NCBI GenBank assembly: GCA_901538445.1
Contig: LR594585.1
Span: forward strand, 553,668-617,667
Source: Gemmataceae bacterium
GTDB taxonomy: Bacteria; Planctomycetota; Planctomycetia; Gemmatales; Gemmataceae
DNA: 64,000 bases
Reading direction: 5' to 3'
In this document: one piece after another, positions 9,002-17,667 of the stretch
How the letters are laid out: every line of letters begins with the position of its first letter
Numbering within the stretch: position 1 is the first letter of the stretch
The notes under the pieces: model-generated
The model's database searches: none
What the model was told of the DNA's origin: nothing
The model's input: only the letters and a program-made list of their open reading frames with translations
Translations under genes and position numbers: made by a program

Positions 9002-10057
9002 CTACTTTGCCTGCTCGGCCTGACGGAAGAGGGACCGGACACGCCGCCGAAGCGCCCCGTCGCGGTGGAACAGCATGTGCGCCCAGACCCGGTGAATGTG
9101 TTCGTCGCGGAGCATGGCCCGCACCTGCCGTAGGAGTGTCGGCAGACCGCGGCTGAACGGCCGCGGGTTCTCAGAGTAAAGGGCAGACAGTCGCTCCCAC
9201 TCCTCGTTCGAATAACAGGTACTTGGCCGCGATACCTTGAAGCCGAACTCCCCCACCGCAATACGTGGTGGGAGACGAATGCCGAGGTCGTCCGTCTCGG
9301 CCGTATAGAAGTTTGCAAGGAGGCTTCGCTCGCTGAGCCAGAGATTCGAGGGGCTCGGGATGCGAATGAGCGATTTACGAGCGGCGAGTCCGGCGAAGCG
9401 TCTCAAGCACGCGAGCCACAGGTACTGTTCGGGTGCTTGTTGGGACTCGTCGCACCCCCAGATGGCAGCGCACACCATCTGAGTTCGCGGCTTCCAGGCG
9501 AGTTGGGTGCTGCCCGTTCCGCTTGCAGCGTGAAGGGCGCGATCGCCCGTCACCAACCTTACGTTCCAGAGCCGGTTCAGGTCTTCATGTAAGCCGAGCA
9601 TGAATATATCGCTCGGGTGGAACAGCCACGGCGAGCGTTCGGGATTTCGAGTGAAGTGCCGACACGTCAGGATTCGCTCCCGGAACACCCTCGGCTCCTT
9701 CGGCCTGGGGCACACCAAACTTCGCGAGTACCACTCCAGCGCCTGCGACCCGACCAGCGGCGTATCACTCCGCAACTTCATCGCGTACCGTCGCGTAGCC
9801 AGTGCGAGGCCGCGGCGGGTGGACACAATTTGCCGGTTGACGTTGTTCGTTTTGCCCGGTGTCGGGATCGGCCCCGGATCATCGTTCTCCGCGATTACGT
9901 CAGGCGCGAGCCCGGTGCAATCCGATCCCTTCCACGTCGAGAGGATCACTTCTGAGCCCGGCAAGTGCTGTCGCACGGAATCGAGGACGGACGCAGTGAC
10001 GACCGGGACCACTGGCCCCTGAACGACCACCGAGACTTCTGGGGGTCCGACCGTCAC
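9002..10057 (-). CDS. WavE-family polysaccharide biosynthesis protein (copy 3)
   Basis: A 351-aa protein with the family motifs EVSVVVQGPVV, GSEVILSTWKGSD, NVNRQIVSTRRGL, RYAMKLRSD and LFHPSDIFMLG. The GTG start is set by the GTGA overlap with the Wzt gene. Base composition is visibly less GC-rich than the flanking operon genes, and codon choice is less biased, suggesting a more recent arrival than copies 1 and 2. Its C-terminal half is also longer and more basic. Confidence 0.83.
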   Translation of the reverse strand: MTVGPPEVSVVVQGPVVPVVTASVLDSVRQHLPGSEVILSTWKGSDCTGLAPDVIAENDDPGPIPTPGKTNNVNRQIVSTRRGLALATRRYAMKLRSDTPLVGSQALEWYSRSLVCPRPKEPRVFRERILTCRHFTRNPERSPWLFHPSDIFMLGLHEDLNRLWNVRLVTGDRALHAASGTGSTQLAWKPRTQMVCAAIWGCDESQQAPEQYLWLACLRRFAGLAARKSLIRIPSPSNLWLSERSLLANFYTAETDDLGIRLPPRIAVGEFGFKVSRPSTCYSNEEWERLSALYSENPRPFSRGLPTLLRQVRAMLRDEHIHRVWAHMLFHRDGALRRRVRSLFRQAEQAK

Positions 10058-11367
10058 CTTGGAACTACTGCCCTGACGGTGGCAACAAGAGGAGAACCGC
10101 TGTGGGAGTCTGATGTTGGGGTTCCAGGCTCCCCCGCGAGCGGCAATGGCACCCATTGCCAATCGGGTCGAAGGACATCCGTATGGTGCTGATAGCGCCT
10201 TCCGAGCCCCGACACGTTTTCGAGCGCGAAGAGTAAGCGGCCCTGATCCTGAATGACTCGCCGGACGTTGTGAATCCCAAGGTCGAACACAACTGCGTAT
10301 CGGCCGGCGGCAAAGATATCCGGGGGGATCACGAGTTCCCAGCAATATTCGCCGGCCGGCGACTCGGTCGGGGGCGGGGTCTGCACGTCGTCCACGGCGG
10401 TGTACACGAGGCGCTGCTGGAACTGGTTGTGAATCTCCACCGCACAGATGAAGCCGAGTATCGAGCGGCGGAGCTGGTATCGAACGCGAATCCGAAGCGG
10501 TTCGTCGGTCCGAAACGACCCGTCAGCGGCCCCGCTCACCGACGTTTCGAGCAACCGGACGTCCTCGTCGCCTTCGTCGCCTTCCCAACGCACTGCTCCT
10601 TCGTCGTCGGCCGCTGCGAGGTAATCCCCCACCACCTCCCGAGCAGTTCCCAGCCGCAGAACTCGCCCCTGCTTCAGATGCACCCCGCGGTCGCAGAGCG
10701 TCGCCACCGCCTGCATGTTGTGACTGACGAACAGCACGGTGCGGCCGCCCTTCGCGACCTCACCCATCTTGCCGAGGCACTTCTGCTGGAACTGGGCGTC
10801 GCCGACCGCGAGAACCTCGTCTACGATCAGGATCTCGGGCTCGAGGTGGGCCGCGACCGCGAACGCGAGCCGGGTGTACATCCCGCTGCTGTAGTGCTTC
10901 ACCGGCGTGTCGATGAACTTCTCCACCTCCGCGAACCCGACGATGTCGTCGAACTTCGCCCGCACCTCGCTCCGCCGCATCCCGAGGATCGCGCCGTTCA
11001 GGTACACGTTCTCCCGGCCCGTCAGCTCGGGGTGGAACCCGGTGCCCACCTCCAGCAGGCTCCCGACGCGGCCGTGGATGTCGGCCGTTCCCTCGGTCGG
11101 CTCGGTGATCCGCGACAGGATCTTCAGGAGCGTGCTCTTCCCGGCCCCGTTGCGGCCGATGATGCCCACGACCTCGCCGCGCTTCACCTCGAACGACACG
11201 TCCTTGAGCGCCCAGAACGGCGGCGGTGCCTCGGCCCGGCCGCGGCCGAGCAGCCCGCGGAGCGGGGACCAGTTGCGGAGCTGCTCGCCGAGCGTGGTGT
11301 ACGTCGGCCGCCCACCCAGCCGGTACTCCTTGCCGAGCCCCTCGACCCGCACGACCACGTCACTCAT
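10054..11367 (-). CDS. wzt: ABC exporter ATP-binding protein with C-terminal glycan-binding domain (Wzt type)
   Basis: A 437-aa protein. The ATPase half has Walker A IIGRNGAGKSTLL (about residues 70-82), the polysaccharide-exporter signature YSSGMYTRLAF and Walker B ILIVDEVLAVGD followed by the H-loop His in LFVSHNM. After about residue 250 comes an extra beta-rich domain typical of Wzt proteins that read the capped non-reducing end of the O-polysaccharide. It works with the permease encoded immediately upstream at 11371. Together they would flip finished undecaprenyl-linked glycan across the inner membrane. Having this C-terminal domain predicts that export depends on a chain-terminal modification. 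Confidence 0.93.
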   Translation of the reverse strand: MSDVVVRVEGLGKEYRLGGRPTYTTLGEQLRNWSPLRGLLGRGRAEAPPPFWALKDVSFEVKRGEVVGIIGRNGAGKSTLLKILSRITEPTEGTADIHGRVGSLLEVGTGFHPELTGRENVYLNGAILGMRRSEVRAKFDDIVGFAEVEKFIDTPVKHYSSGMYTRLAFAVAAHLEPEILIVDEVLAVGDAQFQQKCLGKMGEVAKGGRTVLFVSHNMQAVATLCDRGVHLKQGRVLRLGTAREVVGDYLAAADDEGAVRWEGDEGDEDVRLLETSVSGAADGSFRTDEPLRIRVRYQLRRSILGFICAVEIHNQFQQRLVYTAVDDVQTPPPTESPAGEYCWELVIPPDIFAAGRYAVVFDLGIHNVRRVIQDQGRLLFALENVSGLGRRYQHHTDVLRPDWQWVPLPLAGEPGTPTSDSHSGSPLVATVRAVVPR

Positions 11368-11370
11368 CGG

Positions 11371-12216
11371 TCACACCACGTCCGCAAAGGTCTTCTCCAT
11401 CCGCTTGAAGTAGTACAGCCCGCCGGCCAGCAGCACCGCGACTACGGCGGCAGACATGCCCATCAGCCCCCAGTCGGGGGCGTCGGTGCCGAGCAGCGCC
11501 CAGCGCGTGCCCTCAATGACCCCGGCCATCGGGTTCAGGCCGTACAGGGTGCGGTACGCCTCGGGGACGATGCTCGCCGGGTACGCCACCGGGCTGACGA
11601 ACAGCCAGAACTGCGTGAGGAACGGGATCGTGTACCGCACGTCGCGGTACTGCACGTTCAGGGCGCTGAGCCACAACCCGATCGCCAGCGCCGTCGCCAC
11701 CGCGAACAGCGTGAGCACCGGCAATGCGAGGATCGCGGCCGTGGGCACGACGCCGAACAGCGCCATCGCGATGAGGACCAGCACCAGCGTGACGCCGAAG
11801 TCGACGAGCCCGGACAGGACCGACGCGACCGGAACGATGAGCCGCGGGAAGTACACCTTGGTGATGAGCCGCTGCTCGGCCACGAGGCTGTTGCTCGACT
11901 GCGTGAGGGCGTAGGCGAACAGTTGCCACGGGAGCAGGGCCGCGAGCACGAACAGCGCGTACGGCTGGCCGTCCGACGGGAGCTTGCCGAGCTTGCCGAA
12001 GAACACGGCGAACACGGTCATGGTCGCGAGCGGCTGGAGCACGGCCCACGCGACCCCGAGGGCCGTCTGCTTGTACCGGAGCTTGACGTCGCGGAGCGTG
12101 AGGAAGAACAGCAGCTCGCGGTACCGCCACACCTCGGCGAGGTTCACGGCCCGCCACCCGCCGCTCGGGCGGATGCGGACCACTTCGGTCTGTGCCGGAG
12201 CGGGCGGGGCGTTCAC
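11371..12216 (-). CDS. wzm: ABC-2 polysaccharide export permease (Wzm type)
   Basis: A 281-aa ABC-2 membrane protein with about six hydrophobic segments and the family's N-terminal block YRELLFFLTLRDVKLRYKQT, followed by ALGVAWAVLQPL. The GTG start overlaps the TGA of the upstream methyltransferase gene (GTGA). It pairs with the Wzt-type ATPase 3 bp downstream to form the inner-membrane glycan exporter. Presence of Wzm/Wzt argues for an ABC-dependent rather than a purely Wzy-dependent route, although an O-antigen-ligase-like protein is also encoded nearby. Confidence 0.93.
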   Translation of the reverse strand: MNAPPAPAQTEVVRIRPSGGWRAVNLAEVWRYRELLFFLTLRDVKLRYKQTALGVAWAVLQPLATMTVFAVFFGKLGKLPSDGQPYALFVLAALLPWQLFAYALTQSSNSLVAEQRLITKVYFPRLIVPVASVLSGLVDFGVTLVLVLIAMALFGVVPTAAILALPVLTLFAVATALAIGLWLSALNVQYRDVRYTIPFLTQFWLFVSPVAYPASIVPEAYRTLYGLNPMAGVIEGTRWALLGTDAPDWGLMGMSAAVVAVLLAGGLYYFKRMEKTFADVV

Positions 12217-12983
12217 GCGGCCCCCTTCGGTCGGCACACGAACCACGCCTGGCTGCTCGCCAGCCCGCCGAGCCAGCCGAGCGGGGAGAAGTGCGTCGCG
12301 TCGAGCGTCAGGTGGTGTCGGACCCGCTCCCGCAGCGCCCGCCAGTTGAACCCGTAGTGCGACAGGGACTCAGCCCCGGGCGGGCCGTACACGGGCCTCG
12401 GCAGAGTAGTCCCCTTCCCGGCGGTGAGCATCTTGAGTGCGTTCAACGGGGTGTAGGTCTCGTAATACTTGTAATCGCTCAGCCCGCGCCACGCGGCCGC
12501 CGTTCGGACGGCGTACTTGAGCAGGAACGGCGGCCCGGTCTCGATGGGCACGCTGATGACGACGCGCCCGCCGGGCCTGCACAGCCGCCCCAGGTCGGTG
12601 AGCACCACCTCGATGACCGGGGCCGGGCAGTGCTCCAGGGTCTCCATGCAGGTGACCACGTCATACGCCCCGGTGTGCTCGGGTGCGGCGAGGTCGCGGA
12701 CGTGGGCGAACCGCAGGTTCGGGTGGTCCGCGAACCGCCCGGCGCAGTCGCGGAGCTGGTCCGCGGCCACGTCGGCCCCGACCGCGGTCCCGACCCGGTC
12801 CGCGACCATCGCGAGGAACGTCCCGTCCCCGCACCCGTAATCGAGCAACCGCTCGACCGGGCCGGTTCCGATGAGCCGCTGGGCCGCCCGGAACCGCGCG
12901 CCGTGGCTCCAGGCGATGACGGAACTCTTGCAGTTGAGCTGTTTCTCGTAGTAGTGCCCGGTCTTGGTGCCGCTCGTGGTCAC
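12213..12983 (-). CDS. Class I SAM-dependent methyltransferase
   Basis: A 256-aa methyltransferase with motif I LLDYGCGDGTFLAMVA (about residues 46-61), acidic residue in GADVA, and VVTCMETLEHC as the post-motif region. The GTG start forms a GTGA overlap with the upstream glycosyltransferase gene. In ABC-dependent O-antigen systems a methyl cap can be the export signal read by the Wzt C-terminal domain. Its position directly upstream of wzm/wzt makes it a candidate for that capping step, but this is inference. Confidence 0.86.
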   Translation of the reverse strand: MTTSGTKTGHYYEKQLNCKSSVIAWSHGARFRAAQRLIGTGPVERLLDYGCGDGTFLAMVADRVGTAVGADVAADQLRDCAGRFADHPNLRFAHVRDLAAPEHTGAYDVVTCMETLEHCPAPVIEVVLTDLGRLCRPGGRVVISVPIETGPPFLLKYAVRTAAAWRGLSDYKYYETYTPLNALKMLTAGKGTTLPRPVYGPPGAESLSHYGFNWRALRERVRHHLTLDATHFSPLGWLGGLASSQAWFVCRPKGAA

Positions 12984-14119
12984 GTCGCCTCTCCGACGGC
13001 GCGGAGGAAGTTTCGGGCCATCGCGTCCCAGGTGCCGGCCCGGAGCGCTTCGGAGAACGGTGCGACGCGGCGGCGGTAGGCGTCAGGGGTGAGTCGCCAG
13101 TGCCGCAGCCGGGCCGCGAGATCGGCGGCGCTCTCGGGGTCGGGCAGGAGCAGGTCGGCGAGGTCCGCGGGGTAGCGCTCGGCGACACCGGCCCCGGCCG
13201 AGACGATCGCGGGGAGCCCGCAGCACAGCGCCTCGTGGACCCCGAGCCCGTAGGCCTCGTACCGGGTCGGGGACACGAGGGCGTCGGCGGCCCGGAGCAG
13301 GTCCGGCACGTCGGAGCGGAACCCGAGGAACCGGACCCGGTCGGTGAGCCCGGCGTCGGCCGCGCGCCGCTCCCAGAGCGGGAGTTCGGCCCCCGTCCCG
13401 ACAACCACGAGGACCGCGTCCCAGTCCGGCGACTTGCTGAGTTCGCGCCACGCGGCGAACACGGTGTCGAACCCCTTGCGGCGGTCGCCGAGCGCGCCGA
13501 CGAACGCCACCACGGGGCGGTCCGCGGGCCACCCCAGCTTGGTCCGCAGTGCGGCCCGGTCGGCGTCGGTGGCCGGGTGGAACTTCGCGGCGTCGCACCC
13601 GTAGTAGACGGTCACCGCCCGCTCGGGCCGGACCCCGAGCTTGTCGATCATGGCCCGGCGGGTGACCTCGGAGTTGCACACCACGACGCGGGCGGCGCGG
13701 ACCGCCCGGCGCTCCTCGCGGCGGTTCAGGCGGTCGGTGATCCGGGCCTTGAGCCGGTTCCGCCACGACCCGGCGGCGGTGGGCCGGTACGCGGCGTGGA
13801 CGTAGTGGACCCAGTTCACGTCGGCGACGAGCGCGTTGCCCCCGTTAACAACGACTCGCCCCCCGGCGGCGAGCCGCACGCGACCGTGCTCCGCCCCGGC
13901 CCACGCGAGCGGGAACCGGCCGAGGGCGTACGCGCCGAGCGGCTTCGGGACGACGCGGACGGTCACGTTGGGCCGGGCCGCGAGTTCCGGGGCCACCCGG
14001 TGGGCGACGAGTTCGACCGGCCGCCCGCTCGCCGCCAGGTACTCGGCCAGCGCGTAGTTCGCCCGGTCCATACCGCCGGTGGTCACGAAGTCGCCGGTCA
14101 CGAGGGTCCACCCGGTCAC
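12980..14119 (-). CDS. GT4-family glycosyltransferase
   Basis: A 379-aa GT-B enzyme. The N-terminal loop reads GDFVTTGGMDRANYALAEYL, the hinge has VVAFVGALGDRRKGFDTVF, and the donor site has SPTRYEAYGLGVHEALCCG with the E-x7-E pattern. The GTG start overlaps the TGA of the ligase-like gene (GTGA). Much of the sequence between about residues 120 and 170 is Arg-rich, probably a membrane-facing surface. Sugar specificity is unknown. Confidence 0.88.
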   Translation of the reverse strand: MTGWTLVTGDFVTTGGMDRANYALAEYLAASGRPVELVAHRVAPELAARPNVTVRVVPKPLGAYALGRFPLAWAGAEHGRVRLAAGGRVVVNGGNALVADVNWVHYVHAAYRPTAAGSWRNRLKARITDRLNRREERRAVRAARVVVCNSEVTRRAMIDKLGVRPERAVTVYYGCDAAKFHPATDADRAALRTKLGWPADRPVVAFVGALGDRRKGFDTVFAAWRELSKSPDWDAVLVVVGTGAELPLWERRAADAGLTDRVRFLGFRSDVPDLLRAADALVSPTRYEAYGLGVHEALCCGLPAIVSAGAGVAERYPADLADLLLPDPESAADLAARLRHWRLTPDAYRRRVAPFSEALRAGTWDAMARNFLRAVGEAT

Positions 14120-15480
14120 TTCGAGTCGGCCTCGACGAATGCGGCGTAGAGTGCGGCGTTGAGCACCCAGAACATCATCCCGCTCTGACTGAGGAACGTG
14201 CTGTACCCCGCGGTGCTGATGAGGACCGAGACGTCGTACCCGGCGACGACGGCGGCGAGCGCGGCCGCGGCGTTGTCCCGCAGGGTGAGGGTGAACCGGA
14301 CCGCGTGGGCGATCGCGCCACCGACGGCCGCGTACCCGGCGAGCAGGAGCAGGAGCCCGCCGTCGTACACCCATGCGGTCGCCTGGATCTCGGCCCACAG
14401 CGGCGGGGAGTCGGGGTTCGTGGGGGTGCCGAAGTACGCGTGCATCATCCCGTACCGCCCGAGCCCGGCCCCGAGCGGGTGCGCCGGCAGGTCCTCGGTG
14501 AGGGTCGCCTCCAGGAAGTGCCCGCGGTTGGCGTGGTACACCTTGCCGGGGTCGTCGTCGAGGAGCGTGGCGAATCGGTCGGTCACCCCGGTGCCCACGG
14601 CGGCGGCCCAGGCGAACGCCCCGACCGCGGCGGCCCCGGCGACCGCGGCGATCCCCGTAGCCCGGCCGGCCTGACCCCGCACGGCCAGCGACGCCACCAG
14701 CCCCGCGATGCTGAGCGCCGTCACGATCAGCGTCGAGCGGACGTGCGACAGGTAGATGCAGAACAGGCCGACCGGCACGGACGCGGCCCCGAGCGCCCTG
14801 GGCAGCACGCCCCGCGCCCCGAACAGGAGCACCCCGACGAGCGCCGCGAAGCTCCCCGAGCCGGCGGCCCCGCCGGGCGAGTCGGTCAGCCCGGCCGGGC
14901 GGTACACCCGCGAGCCGTCGGCCAACTCGACCATCAGCCCGTCCGCGTTCACCCCCGCCATCTGCTTGACGAACTCCGGGTCCGGGGCGAACCGCCCCGG
15001 GTCGTACACCTGGAGCACCCCGACCGCGGCGCTGACCGTGTGGAACGCCCAGAGCAGCAAAATCACGTTCGCGAACACGAGCGGGGTGACCGCGACCCGC
15101 GGCACCCAGAACACGGGGCACCAGATCGCGAGGTAGAACACGACGGTTGCGACGCCGGCGGCCGGCGTGTTCAGGCCGGGGTGGAGGAGCCCCAGGGCGA
15201 GGACCGCGAGGAGGAGCACCACGAGCGGGGCCAGCGGGTAGCGCCGCCCGCCCGCCGGGACCGCCACCAGCAGCCCGAGACTGACCGCGAAGGTCGCGAT
15301 CCGTAGGAGCGTCCGCCCCGGACCGAGCCCCGGCACTAGCAGTGCCGTCTGACACACCATCTGCGAAAGGACGAACCCGTACAGCCACCACGGTGACGCG
15401 AGTCCCGCCGCTCCTGCGATTGGGGCGACCGCGTTCCAGGACACGGCAGTCCCAACTGACGCCAGTTGCGGGAGCGCCAC
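14116..15480 (-). CDS. O-antigen ligase/polymerase-like membrane protein
   Basis: A 454-aa very hydrophobic protein with roughly ten to twelve predicted membrane spans and a long soluble loop in the middle (about residues 160-200). Near the C-terminal third it has AHPLGAGLGRYG, which matches the Wzy_C/O-antigen ligase pattern, and a loop Arg/Asp-rich segment just before it. Such proteins join or polymerise lipid-linked glycans on the periplasmic face. The GTG start overlaps the preceding TAG by one base (TAGTG). Whether it acts as ligase (WaaL) or polymerase (Wzy) cannot be decided from sequence. Confidence 0.78.
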   Translation of the reverse strand: MALPQLASVGTAVSWNAVAPIAGAAGLASPWWLYGFVLSQMVCQTALLVPGLGPGRTLLRIATFAVSLGLLVAVPAGGRRYPLAPLVVLLLAVLALGLLHPGLNTPAAGVATVVFYLAIWCPVFWVPRVAVTPLVFANVILLLWAFHTVSAAVGVLQVYDPGRFAPDPEFVKQMAGVNADGLMVELADGSRVYRPAGLTDSPGGAAGSGSFAALVGVLLFGARGVLPRALGAASVPVGLFCIYLSHVRSTLIVTALSIAGLVASLAVRGQAGRATGIAAVAGAAAVGAFAWAAAVGTGVTDRFATLLDDDPGKVYHANRGHFLEATLTEDLPAHPLGAGLGRYGMMHAYFGTPTNPDSPPLWAEIQATAWVYDGGLLLLLAGYAAVGGAIAHAVRFTLTLRDNAAAALAAVVAGYDVSVLISTAGYSTFLSQSGMMFWVLNAALYAAFVEADSK

Positions 15481-16703
15481 TACGCTCGGACGCCCCCGTA
15501 GATCGCCAGGCTCCGCTCGGCCATCGCCCCGTGGTCGAACTCGGCCGCGGCCCGGCGCCGCCCATCGAGGGACAGCGCCCCGCGCAGGCCCGGCTCGCGG
15601 AGCAACCGGTCCGCCGCGGCCGCGAGCGCCCCTGGGTCGTTCGGCGGAACCGTGAGCCCCTCCTGCTCGTGCCGGCACACCCACGGCACCCCGCTGCCCG
15701 GGATCGCGGTGTTGATGACCGGGCACCCGGACGCCATCGCCTCCACCTGCACCAGGCCGAACCCCTCGCTCCGCGCGATGCTGGGGAACCACAGCGCCGT
15801 CGCCGCCCGGTACGCGCCGACCACCTGGTCGGATGTCGCGTGCCCGTGGAACGCGACGCGGTCGGCCACGCCGAGGCCGGCCGCCAGCGCCCGCAACTCG
15901 CCCTCCATCGGGCCGGTGCCGATCACCAGGAGCCGGCCCGGAACCGAACGCAGCGCGTCAACCGCCACCCGGAGCCCCTTGTAGTAGATCATTCGACCCA
16001 CGCAGAGCCACAGGGGCGACCCGTACTTCCGCTTCAGGTCTTGCTCGGCCGCGAGCGCCGCCGGGCTCGGGTCGCGGAACGGGGTCAGGTCGATCCCGAG
16101 GGGGAGCGGGCGAACCTTGTCCGCGAACCGCTTCAACAGGTCCGACCCCTCGGCGTACGTCGGGCTCGTCGGGAGGATCCGGGCGGCGCGGCGGTACGCG
16201 GCCTCTTCCAGGGGGCGGATCAGGTGCTTGAGCAGGCGCTGGCGGATGATGTCGCTGTGGTGGGTGACGACGAGCGGCCGAACCGCGGGACAGGCCAGGA
16301 CGCCGAGCATCATGGTCACGTTCGGCGTGTGCAGGTGCCAGACGTCGGGCCGCCACCGCACCAGCCTACGGAACGCGCCGTGAAGGCCCGGGGCGACGTC
16401 GAGCTTGGCCACGTTCGCCAGCCGCCCGACCCGGGTGACCCGCACCGGGCTGTCGCACTCCTCGCGGTCGTGGGTCCGGGTGAACCGCTCGAAGGTCGCG
16501 TCGCGGCCCGAGTCGTCCGCGTGGTTCACGACCAGCACTCGGACCTCCGCCCCGAGCGCCGCCTGCCCCCGGGCGAGGGTCCGCGTGTGCTCCTCGATCC
16601 CCCCCGGCGACGGCGGGTAATACTTGCCGAGGTGGGCGACGCGGAGCGGTCGGTTCGTCAAGCGGGGAACTTGTGTGGCGGTGCGGTGACTGGCGAGCGG
16701 CAC
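15480..16703 (-). CDS. GT4-family glycosyltransferase (first glycosyltransferase of the operon)
   Basis: A GT-B protein with LRVAHLGKYYPPSPGGIEEH at the conserved N-terminus, WLCVGRMIYYKGLRVAVDAL at the hinge and FPSIARSEGFGLVQVEAMASG at the donor site. The start is uncertain: a GTG at 16703 (407 aa) is used here, but a TTG at 16661 close to the conserved domain or a GTG at 16793 are possible. No strong ribosome binding site marks any of them. It follows the NusG-like gene on the same strand. Confidence 0.85.
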   Translation of the reverse strand: MPLASHRTATQVPRLTNRPLRVAHLGKYYPPSPGGIEEHTRTLARGQAALGAEVRVLVVNHADDSGRDATFERFTRTHDREECDSPVRVTRVGRLANVAKLDVAPGLHGAFRRLVRWRPDVWHLHTPNVTMMLGVLACPAVRPLVVTHHSDIIRQRLLKHLIRPLEEAAYRRAARILPTSPTYAEGSDLLKRFADKVRPLPLGIDLTPFRDPSPAALAAEQDLKRKYGSPLWLCVGRMIYYKGLRVAVDALRSVPGRLLVIGTGPMEGELRALAAGLGVADRVAFHGHATSDQVVGAYRAATALWFPSIARSEGFGLVQVEAMASGCPVINTAIPGSGVPWVCRHEQEGLTVPPNDPGALAAAADRLLREPGLRGALSLDGRRRAAAEFDHGAMAERSLAIYGGVRA

Positions 16704-16846
16704 GGCTTCGCCACCGTGGGTTACATCCGAAGATGCCCACCGAAGGTGCGAGGCGAAGAACTTTGAGGCGTGTTGCGAGTCACGCCGGGGCACTTGCGGG
16801 TTCCGATCTGGCGGCGGCTACGAACGGTGGTCGCGACCCGCCCGGG

Positions 16847-17404
16847 TCACACCGCCAGTTCGAGCGCCTTCAGCATCCACCGGTCCACGCGGACGGAGAC
16901 GCCGCGGCCCAGGAGACTGATCTCGACGCACACCCGGACCTCGCCGCCGGCCTCGACCACGCGGCCCTCGACCCCGGCGTACGCGCCCTCCACAACCAGA
17001 ACGCGGGTTCCTGTCTGCAATCCTTCTTCGGGCCGCAAACCCTCTCCGCCGCCCATCAATCGGTTGACGGCGCGGAGTTCCGCGGCCAGCTTCTCCTGGT
17101 CGTGGGCCGGGACGTCGCGCACAACGAGGTTGGTGCCGAACGCCGCGAGCCGGGCGGCCTCGTCGCCCGCGGCGAACACGTACCCGGGGAACAGCGGGAG
17201 CCGCGACTCGAACCGCCGGCCGTTCTTCCGCCAGGTCTGCGTGAACTGCGGAAGGAAGTACGCGGTGTTCGCCTTCACCAGCGCACGGGCGAACGCCTTC
17301 TCGGCGCGGGGCCGCGTCTGGAAGACCCACCACCGGCGGTCGGTGTCGGGGTCACTAAAGAGCGTGGGGGGGTGGGCAACCGGCTCGGCACCGAGCAAGG
17401 GCAT
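16847..17404 (-). CDS. NusG-family specialised transcription factor (RfaH/LoaP/UpxY type)
   Basis: A 185-aa protein with an NGN domain from about residue 23 (RRWWVFQTRPRAEKAFARAL, then FPGYVFAAGDE) and a C-terminal KOW domain (TGTRVLVVEGAYAGVEGRVV). It has the size and layout of NusG, but lies at the head of a long polysaccharide operon instead of beside secE and ribosomal genes. Specialised NusG paralogues in such positions (RfaH, LoaP, UpxY) bind the elongating polymerase and reduce termination or polarity over the operon. The ATG has a good GAGGT ribosome binding site 7 bases upstream. The function assigned here rests on family plus position. Confidence 0.87.
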   Translation of the reverse strand: MPLLGAEPVAHPPTLFSDPDTDRRWWVFQTRPRAEKAFARALVKANTAYFLPQFTQTWRKNGRRFESRLPLFPGYVFAAGDEAARLAAFGTNLVVRDVPAHDQEKLAAELRAVNRLMGGGEGLRPEEGLQTGTRVLVVEGAYAGVEGRVVEAGGEVRVCVEISLLGRGVSVRVDRWMLKALELAV

Positions 17405-17537
17405 GATTGAACCTCGAACGATCCGGGCAGCGACGGAGAGTCACGACCGACAACCGGGAGAGGGCCCGGAGGTGATTCGACAGCCGGCGTCGCGGGTCGG
17501 GCGTCGCGCTCTCGCAAGGTCCCCCAGACGAGGTATG

Positions 17538-17567
17538 ATCTTACTTCGTAGCACCCACCCGCGACAA
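17538..17567 (-). promoter_or_regulatory. Candidate sigma-70 promoter of the NusG-like gene and polysaccharide operon
   Basis: On the minus strand TTGTCG (17567-17562) and TAAGAT (17543-17538) are separated by 18 bases, each matching four of six consensus positions. It lies about 135 bp before the NusG-like ATG. The -35 box overlaps one arm of an inverted repeat. Confidence 0.45.
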
Positions 17568-17598
17568 TTATTCGCCAGAAATGTCGCGGTCATGACCG
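17560..17598. promoter_or_regulatory. Inverted repeats overlapping the operon promoter
   Basis: CGCGACA (17560-17566) and TGTCGCG (17582-17588) form a perfect 7-bp inverted repeat with a 15-base AT-rich spacer. Overlapping its right end is a perfect 12-bp palindrome, CGGTCATGACCG (17587-17598). The left arm covers the proposed -35 box, so a repressor or activator site is plausible. A hairpin terminating the Ro60 gene is the alternative, but no T-tract follows. Confidence 0.4.
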
Positions 17599-17667
17599 TG
17601 CGGTCTCGCGACTGGTTGGGTGTGATCGTTCGGAGCGGTGCGGGCTCCGGCGGGCGGGTCCGGACGG

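Noticed and set aside
12980-15565. An 861-residue frame containing the glycosyltransferase at 12980
   Set aside because: The N-terminal half is a shadow of the ligase-like gene; the GTGA overlap at 14119 sets the true start.
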